A stretch of 64,000 nt of DNA from Elephas maximus indicus (GCF_024166365.1 NC_064821.1:52665093-52729092); one strand, 5' to 3'; shown: positions 43,312 to 53,208, counted from the stretch's first letter. Notes: a model not told the origin generated them from the sequence alone. Made by a program: numbers and translations.

Positions 43312-43601
43312 AAAAGTGAGTTTTTGGAGGAACAGGGAGAAGCTCAGGATGAGGGTCCAGAAATTCCAAAGAATTCCTGGTGCGTCCCTTTCACCCCAGC
43401 AGAGACCTAGAAAAGTTCAGGCTGGGAATCTGGGAGGGCCCCACCAGAAGACTCTCAATCTCAGCACCAAGCCCCTGTCAGATCAAAGCCAGCAAAGGTC
43501 CCTCCATCCAGATCCCTCATCCTGGGGCTGGTCCTGGCTCCTCATACCTAGACTGGAGCTGTGGTGGCCTCTCCCCGCTCCCCTCAGCCAGCTCAGCTCA
43601 C
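43312..43601. other. Intron 1 sequence next to exon 1
   Basis: Apart from the target duplication of the short L1 at its left edge, I see no repeat or further exon here. Read-through of the exon 1 frame stops near 43483. Confidence 0.5.
43596..43601 (-). promoter_or_regulatory. LRRC38: Splice donor of LRRC38 exon 1
   Basis: On the minus strand the exon ends CCCAAAG and the next bases are GTGAGC, a near-ideal 5' splice site. Beyond it the frame runs on for about 40 non-LRR codons to a stop near 43483, as expected for intron read-through. Confidence 0.9.
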
Positions 43602-44238
43602 CTTTGGGCAGTTTGGAGGCGTTCTCCTGGATCCAGGAGAAGAGCTGGGCGAAGTCGCAGTCGCAGAGCCACGGGTTCCCGTCCAGGCGCAGGGTGCGGA
43701 GCGCGGGCAGCGTGGCCAAGGCGGCCACGCTGAGGCTGCGTAGGTTGTTGTCATTGAGCTCCAGCACCTGCAGCGACTCCAGGGACTCGAAGGCTGCCTC
43801 GTGCACGCCGGCCAGGTGGTTGTTAGCCAGGCTCAGCTTGACCAGCCTGCCGGCCGAGCGGAAGGCACCGGCGCCCAGCTGGGTCAAGTTGTTGTAGCTG
43901 AGGTCAAGGAAGGCCAGCTTGGCGGAGCCGCTGAACGTGCCCTCCTCCAGTGAGCGCAGCGAGTTGTTCCTGAAGTCCAGATAGACCAGGTCGCCATAGA
44001 AAATGAAAAAGTCCTCGGGGATCTCTTGGATGCGGTTGCCGGCCACTAGCAACTTGCGCACGTCCAGAGGGAAGGGGTCGGGCACGCTGGGCAGCCCGCG
44101 GTCGCGGCAGTCCACCGTGTGCGGGTCAGTGCAGGCGCAGCCCGTGGGACACGCGTGCCTGGGCCCCGGCAGCAGCAAAAGGCTGCAGAGCGCGAACGTG
44201 GCTGCTGAGGCGCGGGGTCGCAAGGCTGAGGGGCGCAT
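43602..44238 (-). CDS. LRRC38: LRRC38 coding exon 1 (partial gene)
   Basis: This exon encodes the N-terminal 212 codons plus one base of a leucine-rich-repeat membrane protein that I recognise as LRRC38, a gamma subunit that shifts BK (KCNMA1) channel activation. From the ATG at 44238 there is a hydrophobic signal peptide (residues about 12-29), a cysteine-rich LRR N-cap (C30, C34, C36, C44), five or six LRRs (about 59-187; motifs [31 protein letters not shown]) and the start of the LRR C-cap (NPWLCDCDF, about 188-196). N-glycosylation sequons sit at N91, N117 and N206. The frame is open and GC-rich, with no disruption. The exon ends after KLPK with split-codon phase 1, then GTGAGC. The rest of the C-cap, the single membrane helix and the acidic tail expected for the family must be in exon 2 beyond the left edge. 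Paralogues LRRC26, LRRC52 and LRRC55 are the alternatives; the residue pattern recalled for LRRC38 fits best. Confidence 0.9.
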
Positions 44239-44292
44239 GGCGGAGTGGTGCGGGCGCATGGCCAAGGGGTGCCTGGTGGAGGGGTGCTGCAA
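44239..44292 (-). other. LRRC38: Upstream in-frame extension and alternative ATG of LRRC38
   Basis: The frame stays open upstream of the chosen ATG. A second ATG lies at 44259, seven codons earlier. Both have the context GCCATGC (G at -3). I chose 44238 because the signal peptide then starts in the usual position and the exon has 212 codons, which with about 82 codons recalled for exon 2 gives the family length near 294. Scanning from the cap could favour 44259. Confidence 0.6.
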
Positions 44293-44599
44293 GCCCGGCG
44301 GCGCGGGGGCGGCTCTCGGGGAGAGCCCTGCACCCGGCGGCGCGGCCAGCCGGCTGCCGACGCCCGGAGCGGGAGAGCGGCCCTGGCAGGGAGTGGTACG
44401 CCCGGGCGCGCGGGGGCGACCCGGCGCGACGCGGGCGGACTCGGGGACCGGGGAGGCAGGGATGGTAGGGGAGAGTCAGAGGGAGGGGCGAAGGGATTTA
44501 CCCGGACAGGCAACTCACCAGCTGGGAAATCCCAGGGGACGGGCGGGAGCTGTCAGGGTGGCCGAGTAGCTGTTGCCAAGCGCAGCCCCACCCCGGCCG

Positions 44600-44624
44600 C
44601 TTATTTCCGAGCCCGGAAAATAAG
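44600..44624 (-). promoter_or_regulatory. AT-rich inverted GGAA motif in the LRRC38 promoter region
   Basis: The arms cttatttccg and cggaaaataag are nearly perfect inverted repeats around a 4-base centre, about 370 nt upstream of the ATG. They carry two opposed CCGGAA/TTCCGG-like (ETS-type) cores and an A/T run inside otherwise GC-rich DNA. Function is inferred only. Confidence 0.4.
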
Positions 44625-44639
44625 ACCTGTCGCGCGGGC

Positions 44640-45965
44640 TTGGCCAGCGACATTCGACGACTAAGTGAAGTTACCGAGCCACCGAGAGGTTTCCATAGGG
44701 CGCGTCGGAGCCGTGCGCCCAGCACCCCACGCCGGCCTGGTGCCAAAACGCGCTCCCCGCACGTCATCTCATTGCTGGAGGGAGCAGGACCTGGGTCACT
44801 CTGGCTCTGCGCACCAGGAGCTGCTGGCCCGAGGTTGGGCTGGGGTGGGGGTGGGGACGAGAGAGTGGCTGGTCTTCCCCCTTTTCTCCCCCCACCTACA
44901 CTTGACCCATCTCAGCGAGGCAGGAGGGGTCATCGACCGGTGCTGCCAAGCCCCCTCTGTGGGCCAGGGCAAGTCAGCACTTTCCATGCTGACCGCGAGC
45001 TTCTCGGCAGAATTGGCAACCACGGAGCACGCGCACACCTGACTGGGGTAAACCCAGAGACACTGTGGCCTGCGAGCTGGGAGGCGGTAGGAAGTCCCGG
45101 CTCCACTCAGCAGTAGCCAACCTTCTTGAGAGCTGGGAGGCTTCTGACCAGTGCCTAGGCATCTCTGGACCTCATAGCGGCATTTGTAAAGTAGGAAAGG
45201 GAAAGATGTGTCTCACTAGCTTTGGGGGAGGATCACTGAGTCAAGAAACCATATTAAAAAAAAAATCCACTCCCTCCCCCACCAAACCCTCAGCATTGGT
45301 TCCCAAGATAGGTGGTCAGGGAGTTGCCAAGGCTGAAGGAGTTGGGAGCTCAGTCTCAGACTCTGGCAGATTTCCTTTTTGCCACGCCCCCAAGCCAAAC
45401 TCCTTTCCCTTCACCCCACCCCCTTTTAGAAAGTTCTTTATGCTGGGGTCCTAACGGAGCCACCAAGAGATTGTTGCTGCTGATGGCTATTTTGATCCAA
45501 ATACCCTGGAATTGACAAGCTCTTACTGGACCAAAATAACCCAGGGAACAGCTGTTGGGCAACAGGCCCCCAGGGACCCTGCCCTGACCCCGTCTCTGAT
45601 GGGGATTGGTGGAGCTTTGGAATCTGAAGCCACAAAGCTAAGCCCCCGGCTTTTTTCCAAAGGTACATGCAGCCTTGATGCCTTCCGATGCTTCTGAGCC
45701 CGCAGGATGAAAAACTGAGCCTCTGGGACCAAGCCAAGAACTCAACAGAGGACAAGTGTTTACAGGAGTCTCTGGTGGGGACAGACACAGGTGAAGCTCT
45801 GAGGCACTTGGGATTCTGCAGCTTGTTCTCTGCCAACCCCAGGCCACCAAGCCAGGCCTCCGGAGTCCCCTGTCTGTGTCCCTCTCTCCCTAGGCCCCCA
45901 GTTTGACTTCATCATCACTGGCTCTGGGCCCCCTCTGGTCTCTTGCTCTTGAAAAGGCAGGTTCC
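44640..45965. other. Repeat-poor DNA upstream of LRRC38
   Basis: About 1.3 kb without recognisable repeats, its first part within the CpG island. Several overlapping open frames reflect GC content. Likely promoter and proximal regulatory DNA by position. Confidence 0.5.
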
Positions 45966-45976
45966 GGGTTGGGGGA

Positions 45977-46139
45977 GGAAACCCTGGTGGCGTAGTGGTT
46001 AAGTGCTACGGCTGCTAACCAAAGGGTTGGCAGTTCAAATCTGCCAGGCGCTCCTTGGGAACTCTATGGGGCAGTTCTACTCTATCCTATAGGGTCGCTA
46101 TAAGTCGGAATCGACTCGAAGGCACTGGGATTTGGGTAT
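45977..46139 (+). mobile_element. SINE class S1, close to consensus
   Basis: aaccctggtggcgtagtggt, tataagtcggaatcgactcg. The perfect 11-bp duplication gggttggggga (45966-45976, 46140-46150) and few mutations suggest a relatively recent insertion. Confidence 0.95.
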
Positions 46140-46378
46140 GGGTTGGGGGAAAGGTGAATAATCTGAATGCTCCCCGAGTGGGTGAAGGTGCCTGGCCTGC
46201 AGAAATGGTGCTTTCTTGAACAGGCCACCAACACGGAGGCAGGTGGCAGAATAAACAGGTCCCCAACTGTAATGCTCCTTAGAAGCAAGGATGGCAAGAT
46301 TTGTCTGTCTTGCTTACTTTGTACATGTCATCAGGAAAGACCAACTGCTAAAAAAGGACATAATGTTTGGTAAAGTAG

Positions 46379-46598
46379 TTATTGTTGTTTGTTGGTTGCC
46401 ATTGAGTCAATGCTGACTCATGGAGACCCCATGAATGTGCAGAGTAGAAATGTGTCCCATAGGGTTTTCTAGTCTGTGACCTGTTGGAAGCAGATTGCCA
46501 GGCCTTTTTCCTCAGACACCTCTGGGTCAGTTTAAACTGCCAATCTTTTTGCTAGTAGTTGAGTACTTGACCATTTGCACCACCCAGCGTCTTCTTGA
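46379..46598 (-). mobile_element. SINE class S2, antisense, inside the RTE
   Basis: ttggttgccattgagtcaat, cagattgccaggcctttttc, accatttgcaccacccagcg. Confidence 0.85.
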
Positions 46599-46699
46599 CA
46601 AAGCAGAGGGGAGACAAAAACAAGAGAAACCCTCAATGAGATGGATTGACACAATAGCCTCAAATGGGCTGAAACACCCCAGACACCCTTTTAACTCAG

Positions 46700-46990
46700 T
46701 CACTCCTGAGGTTCACACTTCAGCCAAACATTAGGCCCATAAAACAAAACAAGACTAAATGGGCACACCAGCCCAGGGGCAAGGAAAAGACAGCAGGAGG
46801 GGACAGGAAAGCTAGTAAGGGGAACCCAAGGTTGAGAAGGGGAGAGTGTTAACATGTTACGGGGTTGGCAACCAATGTCACAAAACAATATGTATTAATT
46901 GTTTAACAAGAAACTAATTTTCTCTGTAAACCTTCATCTAAAGTACAACAACAAAAAAAATAAAAAAGAAACATTTGCATGAAAAAAAAA
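46700..46990 (+). mobile_element. L1 3' UTR (older afrotherian type), inside the RTE
   Basis: cttcagccaaacattaggcc, gacagcaggaggggacagga, ggttggcaaccaatgtcaca, cttcatctaaagtacaacaa plus an A-rich tail. Confidence 0.8.
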
Positions 46991-47105
46991 AACAGGCTCA
47001 AACTTATCAAAGATCATGAAGATGGTGCAGGACCTGGCACGTTTCATTCTGTTATATACAAGGTCGTCATGAGTGTGAGCCAACTCGACAACATACAACA
47101 GCAAT

Positions 47106-47397
47106 CTCTCTTGCAACTCTCTAGAACACCCTGTTAGATCCTCTACCGTTCTAAACGCAAGCTCCAGCTCGGTTCTGGCTGCCCACTCTACTACTGAGGG
47201 GAACCTGTCCTGGTTTGAGCCCTTGGCATACCCCACATTTGGTGGGGCTGCCATCTAGCATGTGTGCATCTGTGTGTCTGTGTGTCTGTGTGTGCACGAG
47301 CCCTCTCTGCCAAGGGGCCTGGTTGGCTGGAGTCTGATCCTGGTCCCCCCGTCACTTGCCCTAGAACTTTTCATGGGCCACTTGATCCCTCTGGGTA
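47106..47397. other. Unassigned DNA with short TG repeat
   Basis: A (TGTGTGTC)n-like run lies at about 47259-47297; nothing else recognised. Confidence 0.5.
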
Positions 47398-47517
47398 AAC
47401 ACTTCAAATCCACCAGCCACTCCTTGGAAACTCTATGGGGCTGTTCTACACTGTCCTGTAGGGTCGCTATGAGTCAGAATCAACTTGATGACAATGGGTT
47501 TTTTTTGGGGTTTTGGT
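47398..47517 (+). mobile_element. SINE class S1, 5'-truncated
   Basis: tcaaatccaccagccactcc, gctatgagtcagaatcaact, then a T-rich tail. Confidence 0.85.
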
Positions 47518-47534
47518 AATGAAAATGCTGAGAA

Positions 47535-47590
47535 ATCCCACTCCTGGTCTTGATTTTCTCATCTTTAAACTAGGGAGAAAATACCTTCCC
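47535..47590 (+). mobile_element. MIR SINE fragment, sense
   Basis: gattttctcatctttaaact and agggagaaaatacc. Confidence 0.5.
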
Positions 47591-47714
47591 TCCCCCCGCC
47601 ACACAGATGATGTTAGAGCCATGTGGAGAAAAGTATGGGAATATAATTCAAAAAGTGTCCAGAGAAACACTGAATATACAAGTGACCACAAGTCTTGCTC
47701 AATTTGTTTTCACC

Positions 47715-47797
47715 TGCTGCCCCTCCTCACTGCCACCACTAGGGGGCACCATCTGCTGCCAGCACTGGTGAGAGCTGAACCCTTAAACTCTCTCAGG
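47715..47797 (+). promoter_or_regulatory. CTCF-motif segment, copy 1
   Basis: Carries ccactagggggcacc (47736-47750), a strong match to the CTCF core CCANNAGGGGGC. The whole segment (through ggtgagagctgaaccctt) recurs at 48793-48871 in the same orientation, more than 90% alike over the central 60 bases by eye. Confidence 0.65.
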
Positions 47798-48792
47798 AAC
47801 TACCTGCTCCTTGCTTTGAGTATCTCCCAAAGCCCCTGGGATCCATTAACACCAGCAGGGCCAGACAGGACTGGGGGTTGTGAGGAGCAGGGAGGTCCCC
47901 CCTGTATTCCAAGACTCCCTTCTCTTGGACAAATGCAGGCTTTGCTCCCCCTGATTTTCGACCAGCCAGAAAAGCATAGCTATGACCTCAGCAAGGTCAC
48001 ACCATGAGTCAGAGGTAGGAGCTGGTAATAGAACACAGGCACCTTGGCTCCCAGCTGCTCCGCTCCCCTGTCCCTCTCTAGGAAGGGTGCCTCTTAGGAT
48101 TCGAGGAAGACTATCCCAGGTAATGTAGAGAGACCATCAGAGATTCAGTTTGTCAGCTCTCTTTCCGTATTTACGCTCAAAGTCAACACACTTTGTGATT
48201 CCTGTTTAAGAGGCTGCAGGCAGGGTGTGGTGAATACCCGGGGTGTGCTGGTGTTTTATAAACCTGATGTCAGGCCTTCCCCGGCTCCCCAAGCAGAATT
48301 CATCACCCCTCCCTTGTGCTCCCAGCTACGACCGCTTCCTGTCTTTTATTACAAGTGGTCATTGTCTGACTTCGTGAGGCTGGGCCTTGGGGCACTCTGC
48401 AAGGCGGTCCCCAGGGAATCCCTCATGTGTGGCCTGGTCCCTGTAAGCAAACACTATCATGTAATGAGGCCTCGCCTTGAGGTTTCCAGGCTGACCTCTA
48501 ATTGAGCTCAAGTCCTAGGCCCTGCGTTGTAAATAGGATGATGCAGGAGTCTGAATTTAGGTGCAAACACAAAGTTTGAATTATGAGTGTGACTGAGTTA
48601 CTGGTGTGTATGCACCACTGATGAATGGCTGACTGACCTCAACAGGAGGCATCGGGACACCCAGTGAGCCCCAGGAAAGGAGACACGCATGCTCCAGCCC
48701 TCTGCCTGGGCAGCCTGACTCAATGGAACCTGCTCACGGCTTCACAGCCACTGTTGTGCCACTAACCGGTCAACTTTACCCGCCAACCCAAA

Positions 48793-48871
48793 GCTACCTC
48801 TCCTCCCAGCTACCACCAGGGGGCACCATCTGCTGCCTGCACTGGTGAGAGCTGAACCCTTGCTCTCTCGG
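48793..48871 (+). promoter_or_regulatory. CTCF-motif segment, copy 2
   Basis: Carries ccaccagggggcacc (48813-48827), 1,077 bp from the first motif, followed by the shared words atctgctgcc and cactggtgagagctgaaccc. Confidence 0.65.
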
Positions 48872-48972
48872 GGTAGCAGCTCCATCTTCTACCCTCTAGG
48901 TCTAGGAATGCGGGGAGCAGCAGTAAAACTGGCTTCCATTTTACTCCACTCTCGAGAGTCCAGATAACTGTG

Positions 48973-49316
48973 TGTTGTTACGTGGCTTCGCGTTGGCCCC
49001 TACTCATGGTGACCCCATCCATCCACAATGGAACAAAATGCTGCCTGGCCCTGAGCCATGCCCATGATGGGTTGCAGGTGGGACAGCTGTGATCCATGGG
49101 ATTTTCACTGGCTGATTTTCAGAAGCAGATCGCCAGGCCTTTCTTCCTAGTCCGTCTTAATCTGGAAGCTCCACTGAAACCTGCCTAGCATCATAACAAC
49201 ATGCAAGCCTCCACTGACAGACGGGTGGTGGCTGCCCATAAGGTGCTTGGCTGGGAAAGGAACCTGGGTCTCCCACATCGAAGGTGAGAATTCTACCACT
49301 GAACCAAGCAATGCCT
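48973..49316 (-). mobile_element. SINE class S3, antisense, full length
   Basis: ggcttcgcgttggcccctac, agatcgccaggcctttcttc, reversed head with gaaggtgagaattctaccac. Confidence 0.9.
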
Positions 49317-49422
49317 CGTATGGTATCTGTGTAAGCACCCACTTTTTTAGAAGAAAAGCTCCTACTCCTAGTTTCACCTCTGGAACCAGGAAATGAATCT
49401 TCAAACAGCCTAAGTGGGAGTC

Positions 49423-49444
49423 TTGGGTGGTGGTGGTGGTGGTT
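49423..49444. repeat. (GGT)n microsatellite
   Basis: Six to seven perfect ggt units. Confidence 0.85.
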
Positions 49445-49655
49445 TGGAGCATGGCTTTAGGATCAGATAGACCTAGGTCAAATCCTGGCTCCTTCACTCA
49501 TTGGCTGTGTCACATTGGGCAAGTGACTTCTCTAAGCCTCAGTTTTCTAATCCATGAAATGGGACAATGAGTGTCAACTTCACTGGATTGTTAAGCGATA
49601 TCTATCACGTGCCCAGTAGTGAGACTGACACATGGTGGAAACACAATACGTAGAA
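49445..49655 (+). mobile_element. MIR SINE, sense, near full length
   Basis: ggtcaaatcctggctccttc, gggcaagtgacttctctaag, taatccatgaaatgggacaa. Confidence 0.9.
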
Positions 49656-49691
49656 GCCACACAGTTACTTATTTTTCTAGCCTTTCACTTA

Positions 49692-49720
49692 TTAAAAAAA
49701 AAAAAAAAATTTTTTTTTTC
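49692..49720. repeat. A-run followed by T-run
   Basis: About 17 A directly followed by about 9 T, a short self-complementary low-complexity site. Confidence 0.9.
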
Positions 49721-49785
49721 ACTTATGGCAGGTAAAGAGTCCATGGAGGTGAATATTCTTCAGGTAAGAATTTAAGAGGGCAGTA

Positions 49786-50143
49786 GTGGTTCAGTGGTAG
49801 AATTCTCACCTTCCAACCGGGAGACCCAGGTTTGATTCCCAACTAATGCACTTCAAGTGCGGCCACCACCTACTTGTCAGAGGAGGTTTGCGTGGTGCTA
49901 TTTTTATGATGCCAGACAGGTTTTAGTGGAGGTTCCAGACTAAAACAGATGAGGAGGAAAGGACTGGCAATCTACTTCCAAAAACCAGCTAGTAAAAACC
50001 CTATGAATCACAACGATCTGAACTACAACCGATTATGGGGATGATATAGGACTTATAGGACCAGGCAGCGTTTTGGTCCCTTGTGCATGGGGTCACCATG
50101 AGTCAGGGGCTAATTCCACAGCAGCTAACAGCAATGACAAAAG
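49786..50143 (+). mobile_element. SINE class S3, full length
   Basis: tRNA-Gly-like head with A box tggttcagtgg and B box ggtttgattccc (49786-49857), body gaggttccagactaaaacag, tail ccacagcagctaacagcaat. Confidence 0.92.
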
Positions 50144-50837
50144 GATTTAAGTGTTTCTTTCTCTGACATTTATTAGTTACTGATGCCCTAACATTCTAGG
50201 GTCAGTTTTAGGAAAGTTCCCTGCCTTGAACCATTCTCCACTCCTTCCATAGCCAACCAGAGACAGACAGACTGACACACACACACACACACACCTTCCA
50301 CCAGCTCTCCCTGACTTCGTGAGCTCAATTACAAGTGAACGGCTTCCCTTCTTGGCCTGCTGGCTTGGCTGGTCTGAGTCTGGACAGCCTAATGAGACTG
50401 AGGACATGGGGTCAGTCCCTCAGCCTGGCACAGGAGACATCTGTTCTCTGCTCACAGCCAGTGCTCTTCACGCTGGCCAGCCATCCAGCATGTGTGTGAC
50501 CTTGAGTAGGTGCGGAGGAGGGTGCTGCGGAGGATAGTGTCACCGCGTCTGACCCCAGGAGGGAAGAACATGGAGCACACATTCCGAGAGTCAGAGGAAT
50601 TGTCGGCACACTCTCCAGCCACCCTCGATTCCCCTTCCACGTGCCTCTCCTCCCACTGTTACCCCTTAGTCCAAAACAGCATCACCATTTGTAGTAGCCC
50701 CCGACTGGACTTCCTGCTTCCATTCTTGCCCACTCCCACCCATACTCCCAACACTTAAGGAAGGAAAGCACTTCTGAGGAATATATGTCAGGTCATGCCA
50801 CCTGCCTGCTTAGACACCTCCAGTGGCCCCCTGTGTG
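50144..50837. other. Unassigned upstream DNA
   Basis: A short (CA)n at about 50275-50293; otherwise no repeat or gene recognised. Confidence 0.4.
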
Positions 50838-51659
50838 TGGCAGGCAGACTTCTAAGATGACCCCCAGTGACCCCTACCTGCTGGTATTCATAGCCTTGAG
50901 TGTGGGTGGGTCTTGTGACTTGCATGTTGTTGTTAGCTGCCATCAAGTCGGCTCCCAGACTCATGGAGATCCCGTGCATGACAGAACGAGATGCTGCCTG
51001 GTCCTGCGCGATCCCCATGATCAGTTTCAGCTCAGGCCATTTGATCCATAGGGTTTTCATTGGCTGATTTTCAAAGGAGATCACCAGGCCTTTCTTCCTA
51101 GTCCATCTTAATTTGGAAGCTCCACTGAAGCCTGTTCAGCATCATAGCAACATGCAGCCTCCACTGACAGATGGTTGGTGGCCTGTGCCTGAGGTACATT
51201 GACTGGGAATCAAACTCAGGTCTCCCACGTGGATGGTGAGAATACCACCACGGAACCACCAATGTCCCCTTTAATGAATAGAACATGGCAAAGCTAACAG
51301 ATGTCATTTCCATGATTAGGTTGCAAGGATGTGGCTTCCATCTTGCTAGCAGACTCTCTCTATTGCCCCCTTGGCTTGCATGATTTGATGAAGCAAGCTG
51401 CCATGTTGGAGTGGCCTGCATGTTGGGGAACTCTGGAGGGTCTCAAACCAACAGCCTGCGAGGCACTGAACCTGCCGATCAACCTTTAGATGCCTACGGC
51501 ACAGCCAACACCTTGATGGCAGCCTTGTAGCAGACCCTGAAATATAGGACCCAGCTAAGCTATGTCCAGATCCCTGACCCACAGAAACTGTGAGATGAAT
51601 AATGTGTTTTGTTTTTAGCCACTAAATTTTAGGGGTTATTGTTACACAGCATTAACTAA
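50838..51659 (+). mobile_element. MLT1-type LTR, sense, split by an S3 SINE
   Basis: Parts 50838-50923 and 51271-51659: caccttgatggcagccttgt, gacccacagaaactgtgaga, ttattgttacacagcattaa are typical of the LTR 3' half. No internal coding sequence. Confidence 0.75.
50924..51270 (-). mobile_element. SINE class S3, antisense, full length
   Basis: gttgttagctgccatcaagt, gatcaccaggcctttcttcc, head B box gggaatcaaactcagg. Confidence 0.92.
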
Positions 51660-51948
51660 CTGACCCAGGTTCAATTCCCGGCCAATGCATGTCATGTGCA
51701 GACACAACCCATCTGTCAGTGAAGGCTTGCATGTTGCTGGGATGCTGAGCAGGTTTCAGTGGAACCTCCAGACTCAAGGCCTGGAAATCTACTTCGGAAA
51801 ATCAGCCAGTGAAAACCCTACGGATCACAATAGTCCGCCCCACAACTGATCACCTGGATCAAGCAGGACTGGGCAGCGTTTCATTCTATTGTGCACGGGG
51901 TCATTATGGTTCAGGGGCCAACTCCATGGCAGCCAGCAACAAGAAGGA
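51660..51948 (+). mobile_element. SINE class S3, lacking the first half of its head
   Basis: Starts at the B box (caggttcaattcccggccaa), body gtgaaaaccctacggatcac, tail aactccatggcagccagcaa. It abuts the end of the MLT1 LTR. Confidence 0.9.
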
Positions 51949-51984
51949 CACACTGTGGCAGTTGGAATAAAAGTCTACCTGACC

Positions 51985-52455
51985 CTGCATGTCCTGGCCC
52001 CACATGCCTCTCTCACCCCATTTTGGACCCCTCTCCCCTTGGCTCACCACCCTCCACCCATGCTGGTCTTCTTGTACATTGAATTTATCACAATGTTCTC
52101 ACGGTGGGACCTTGGTCCTTGCTGTTCCCTATGCTTGGGATGCTTCCCCCCAGCTCTTGGCATGGTTAGCTCCCTCTGGTCATTTGGATTTTCTCAGCTC
52201 AAATGTTACCTCCTGGGAGTGGCCTTCACCAGCCCCCTCTTCCATCCACTCTGTATGCCACCACCATGTTTTATTTTCTCCAGAGCATTTATTACCGCCT
52301 GACTTTACCCTGCTTCCTTGTTTATATACTTATTCACTCTCCCTTCCACCACTAAAATGGAACCTCTCTGAGAGTCAATGCTGTGTCCCAGCACCTAGGA
52401 TCAGCCCCAGAACATAATGGGCACTTGAGAAATGTTTAATGAGTTAACTAATAGC
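51985..52455 (+). mobile_element. L2 LINE 3' region, sense
   Basis: A long, clear L2: ccttgctgttccctatgctt, gctcaaatgttacctcctgg, cttgtttatatacttattca and the terminus gcacttgagaaatgtttaat. Confidence 0.88.
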
Positions 52456-52800
52456 CTCCTACCAATGGTCCTTCTCAACTAGGCTACCATTTTCTCAATA
52501 GCTTCCAGTGGTGTTCACTTGGAGATGTCTGTCCACCCCTCCAAAGGTGGTCATGGCCATGGTTCCACTCCAGCTGGACCCCCACCATAGCCTAGGAGTT
52601 TGGGGATCCTCTCCCATATTTCTAGTTCCCAATCCATCAAAAGCACACAGCACTTCTATAAATGACCTTATCACGTCCCGCTTCCAGGCTTCACACACAC
52701 CTTCTTCCTGGCTTCCCTCACATCACATTCCAAGTTTGGCTCTAGGAAACATGGCCTCCTCCAAGGAGTCCTTTTGGATTAACCCCAAACAATTCCCCAG
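52456..52800 (+). mobile_element. Probable second L2 fragment
   Basis: ggcctcctccaaggagtcct and ggattaaccccaaac resemble L2; the rest is decayed. Confidence 0.4.
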
Positions 52801-53208
52801 TGTCTTAGTTACCTACTGCTGACATAACAAAAATTGCCACAGGAACAGAAATTTATTGCCTCACAGTTCTGGAGGCCAGAAGTCCGAATCAGGGCCTTGG
52901 CCATGTCAATTCCATTTGTGGGCCTCTCTCCTCGTTTCTGGTGTCTGCCAGCAATCCTTGGCATTCCTTTGTTGTAGACAGGTCCTCACATGGCATCTAT
53001 CTTCCCCTTGTGTGTGTGTCTGTGTCTATCTGCTCTCTTTATAAGACACCACTTAAAAGTGATTAGGTTTAGGACCCATCCTACTCTGATATGACCTTAT
53101 TAACATAATATGCACAAAAAATCCCATTTCCAAACAAGCTCGTATTTATAGGTATGGTGGTTAGGACTTCAACCCATATTCTTGGGGGATACAATTCAAT
53201 CCATAGCA
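52801..53208 (-). mobile_element. Solo LTR, MaLR-type, antisense
   Basis: tgtcttagttacctactgct to caattcaatccatagca with the perfect duplication cccag (52796-52800, 53209-53213). 408 bp. No internal coding sequence. Confidence 0.92.

Larger units (their letters stand above)
43600..45050. promoter_or_regulatory. CpG island at the LRRC38 5' end
   Basis: CG dinucleotides are dense from exon 1 through about 45050, against near absence elsewhere in the window. No repeats interrupt the stretch. Such an island over the first exon and upstream is the usual promoter arrangement for a regulated mammalian gene; the start of transcription cannot be placed from sequence. Confidence 0.8.
46262..47105 (+). 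mobile_element. RTE LINE 3' end, split by a SINE and an L1
   Basis: Consecutive RTE parts at 46262-46378 (ctccttagaagcaaggatgg, gacataatgtttggtaaagt), 46599-46685 (aaaccctcaatgagatggat) and 46993-47105 (atgaagatggtgcaggacct, tcgtcatgagtgtgagccaa). Confidence 0.8.
47591..48972. other. Repeat-poor upstream block
   Basis: About 1.4 kb with no SINE, LINE or LTR recognised, in a region otherwise packed with them. It contains the two CTCF-like segments and homeodomain-like TAAT words (ctaattgagctc at 48498). A candidate conserved regulatory block. Confidence 0.4.

Noticed and set aside
43483..43601. Extension of the LRRC38 frame past the splice donor
   Set aside because: The sequence loses LRR character immediately after GTGAGC and meets a stop; intron read-through.
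44003..45116. Plus-strand frames of 125-188 codons across the CpG island
   Set aside because: They are GC-rich shadows opposite LRRC38 exon 1 and its promoter; codon content is Arg/Gly-heavy with no domain.
47259..47300. TG-rich run as a regulatory Z-DNA element
   Set aside because: It is short and interrupted by TC steps; nothing links it to a promoter.
49786..49857. Possible tRNA-Gly gene
   Set aside because: Good A and B boxes, but stem mismatches and a full S3 body follow it; a SINE promoter, not a tRNA gene.
51889..52417. Overlapping 137- and 142-codon forward frames
   Set aside because: They lie across an S3 SINE tail and an L2 LINE, whose pyrimidine-rich sense strand has few stops.
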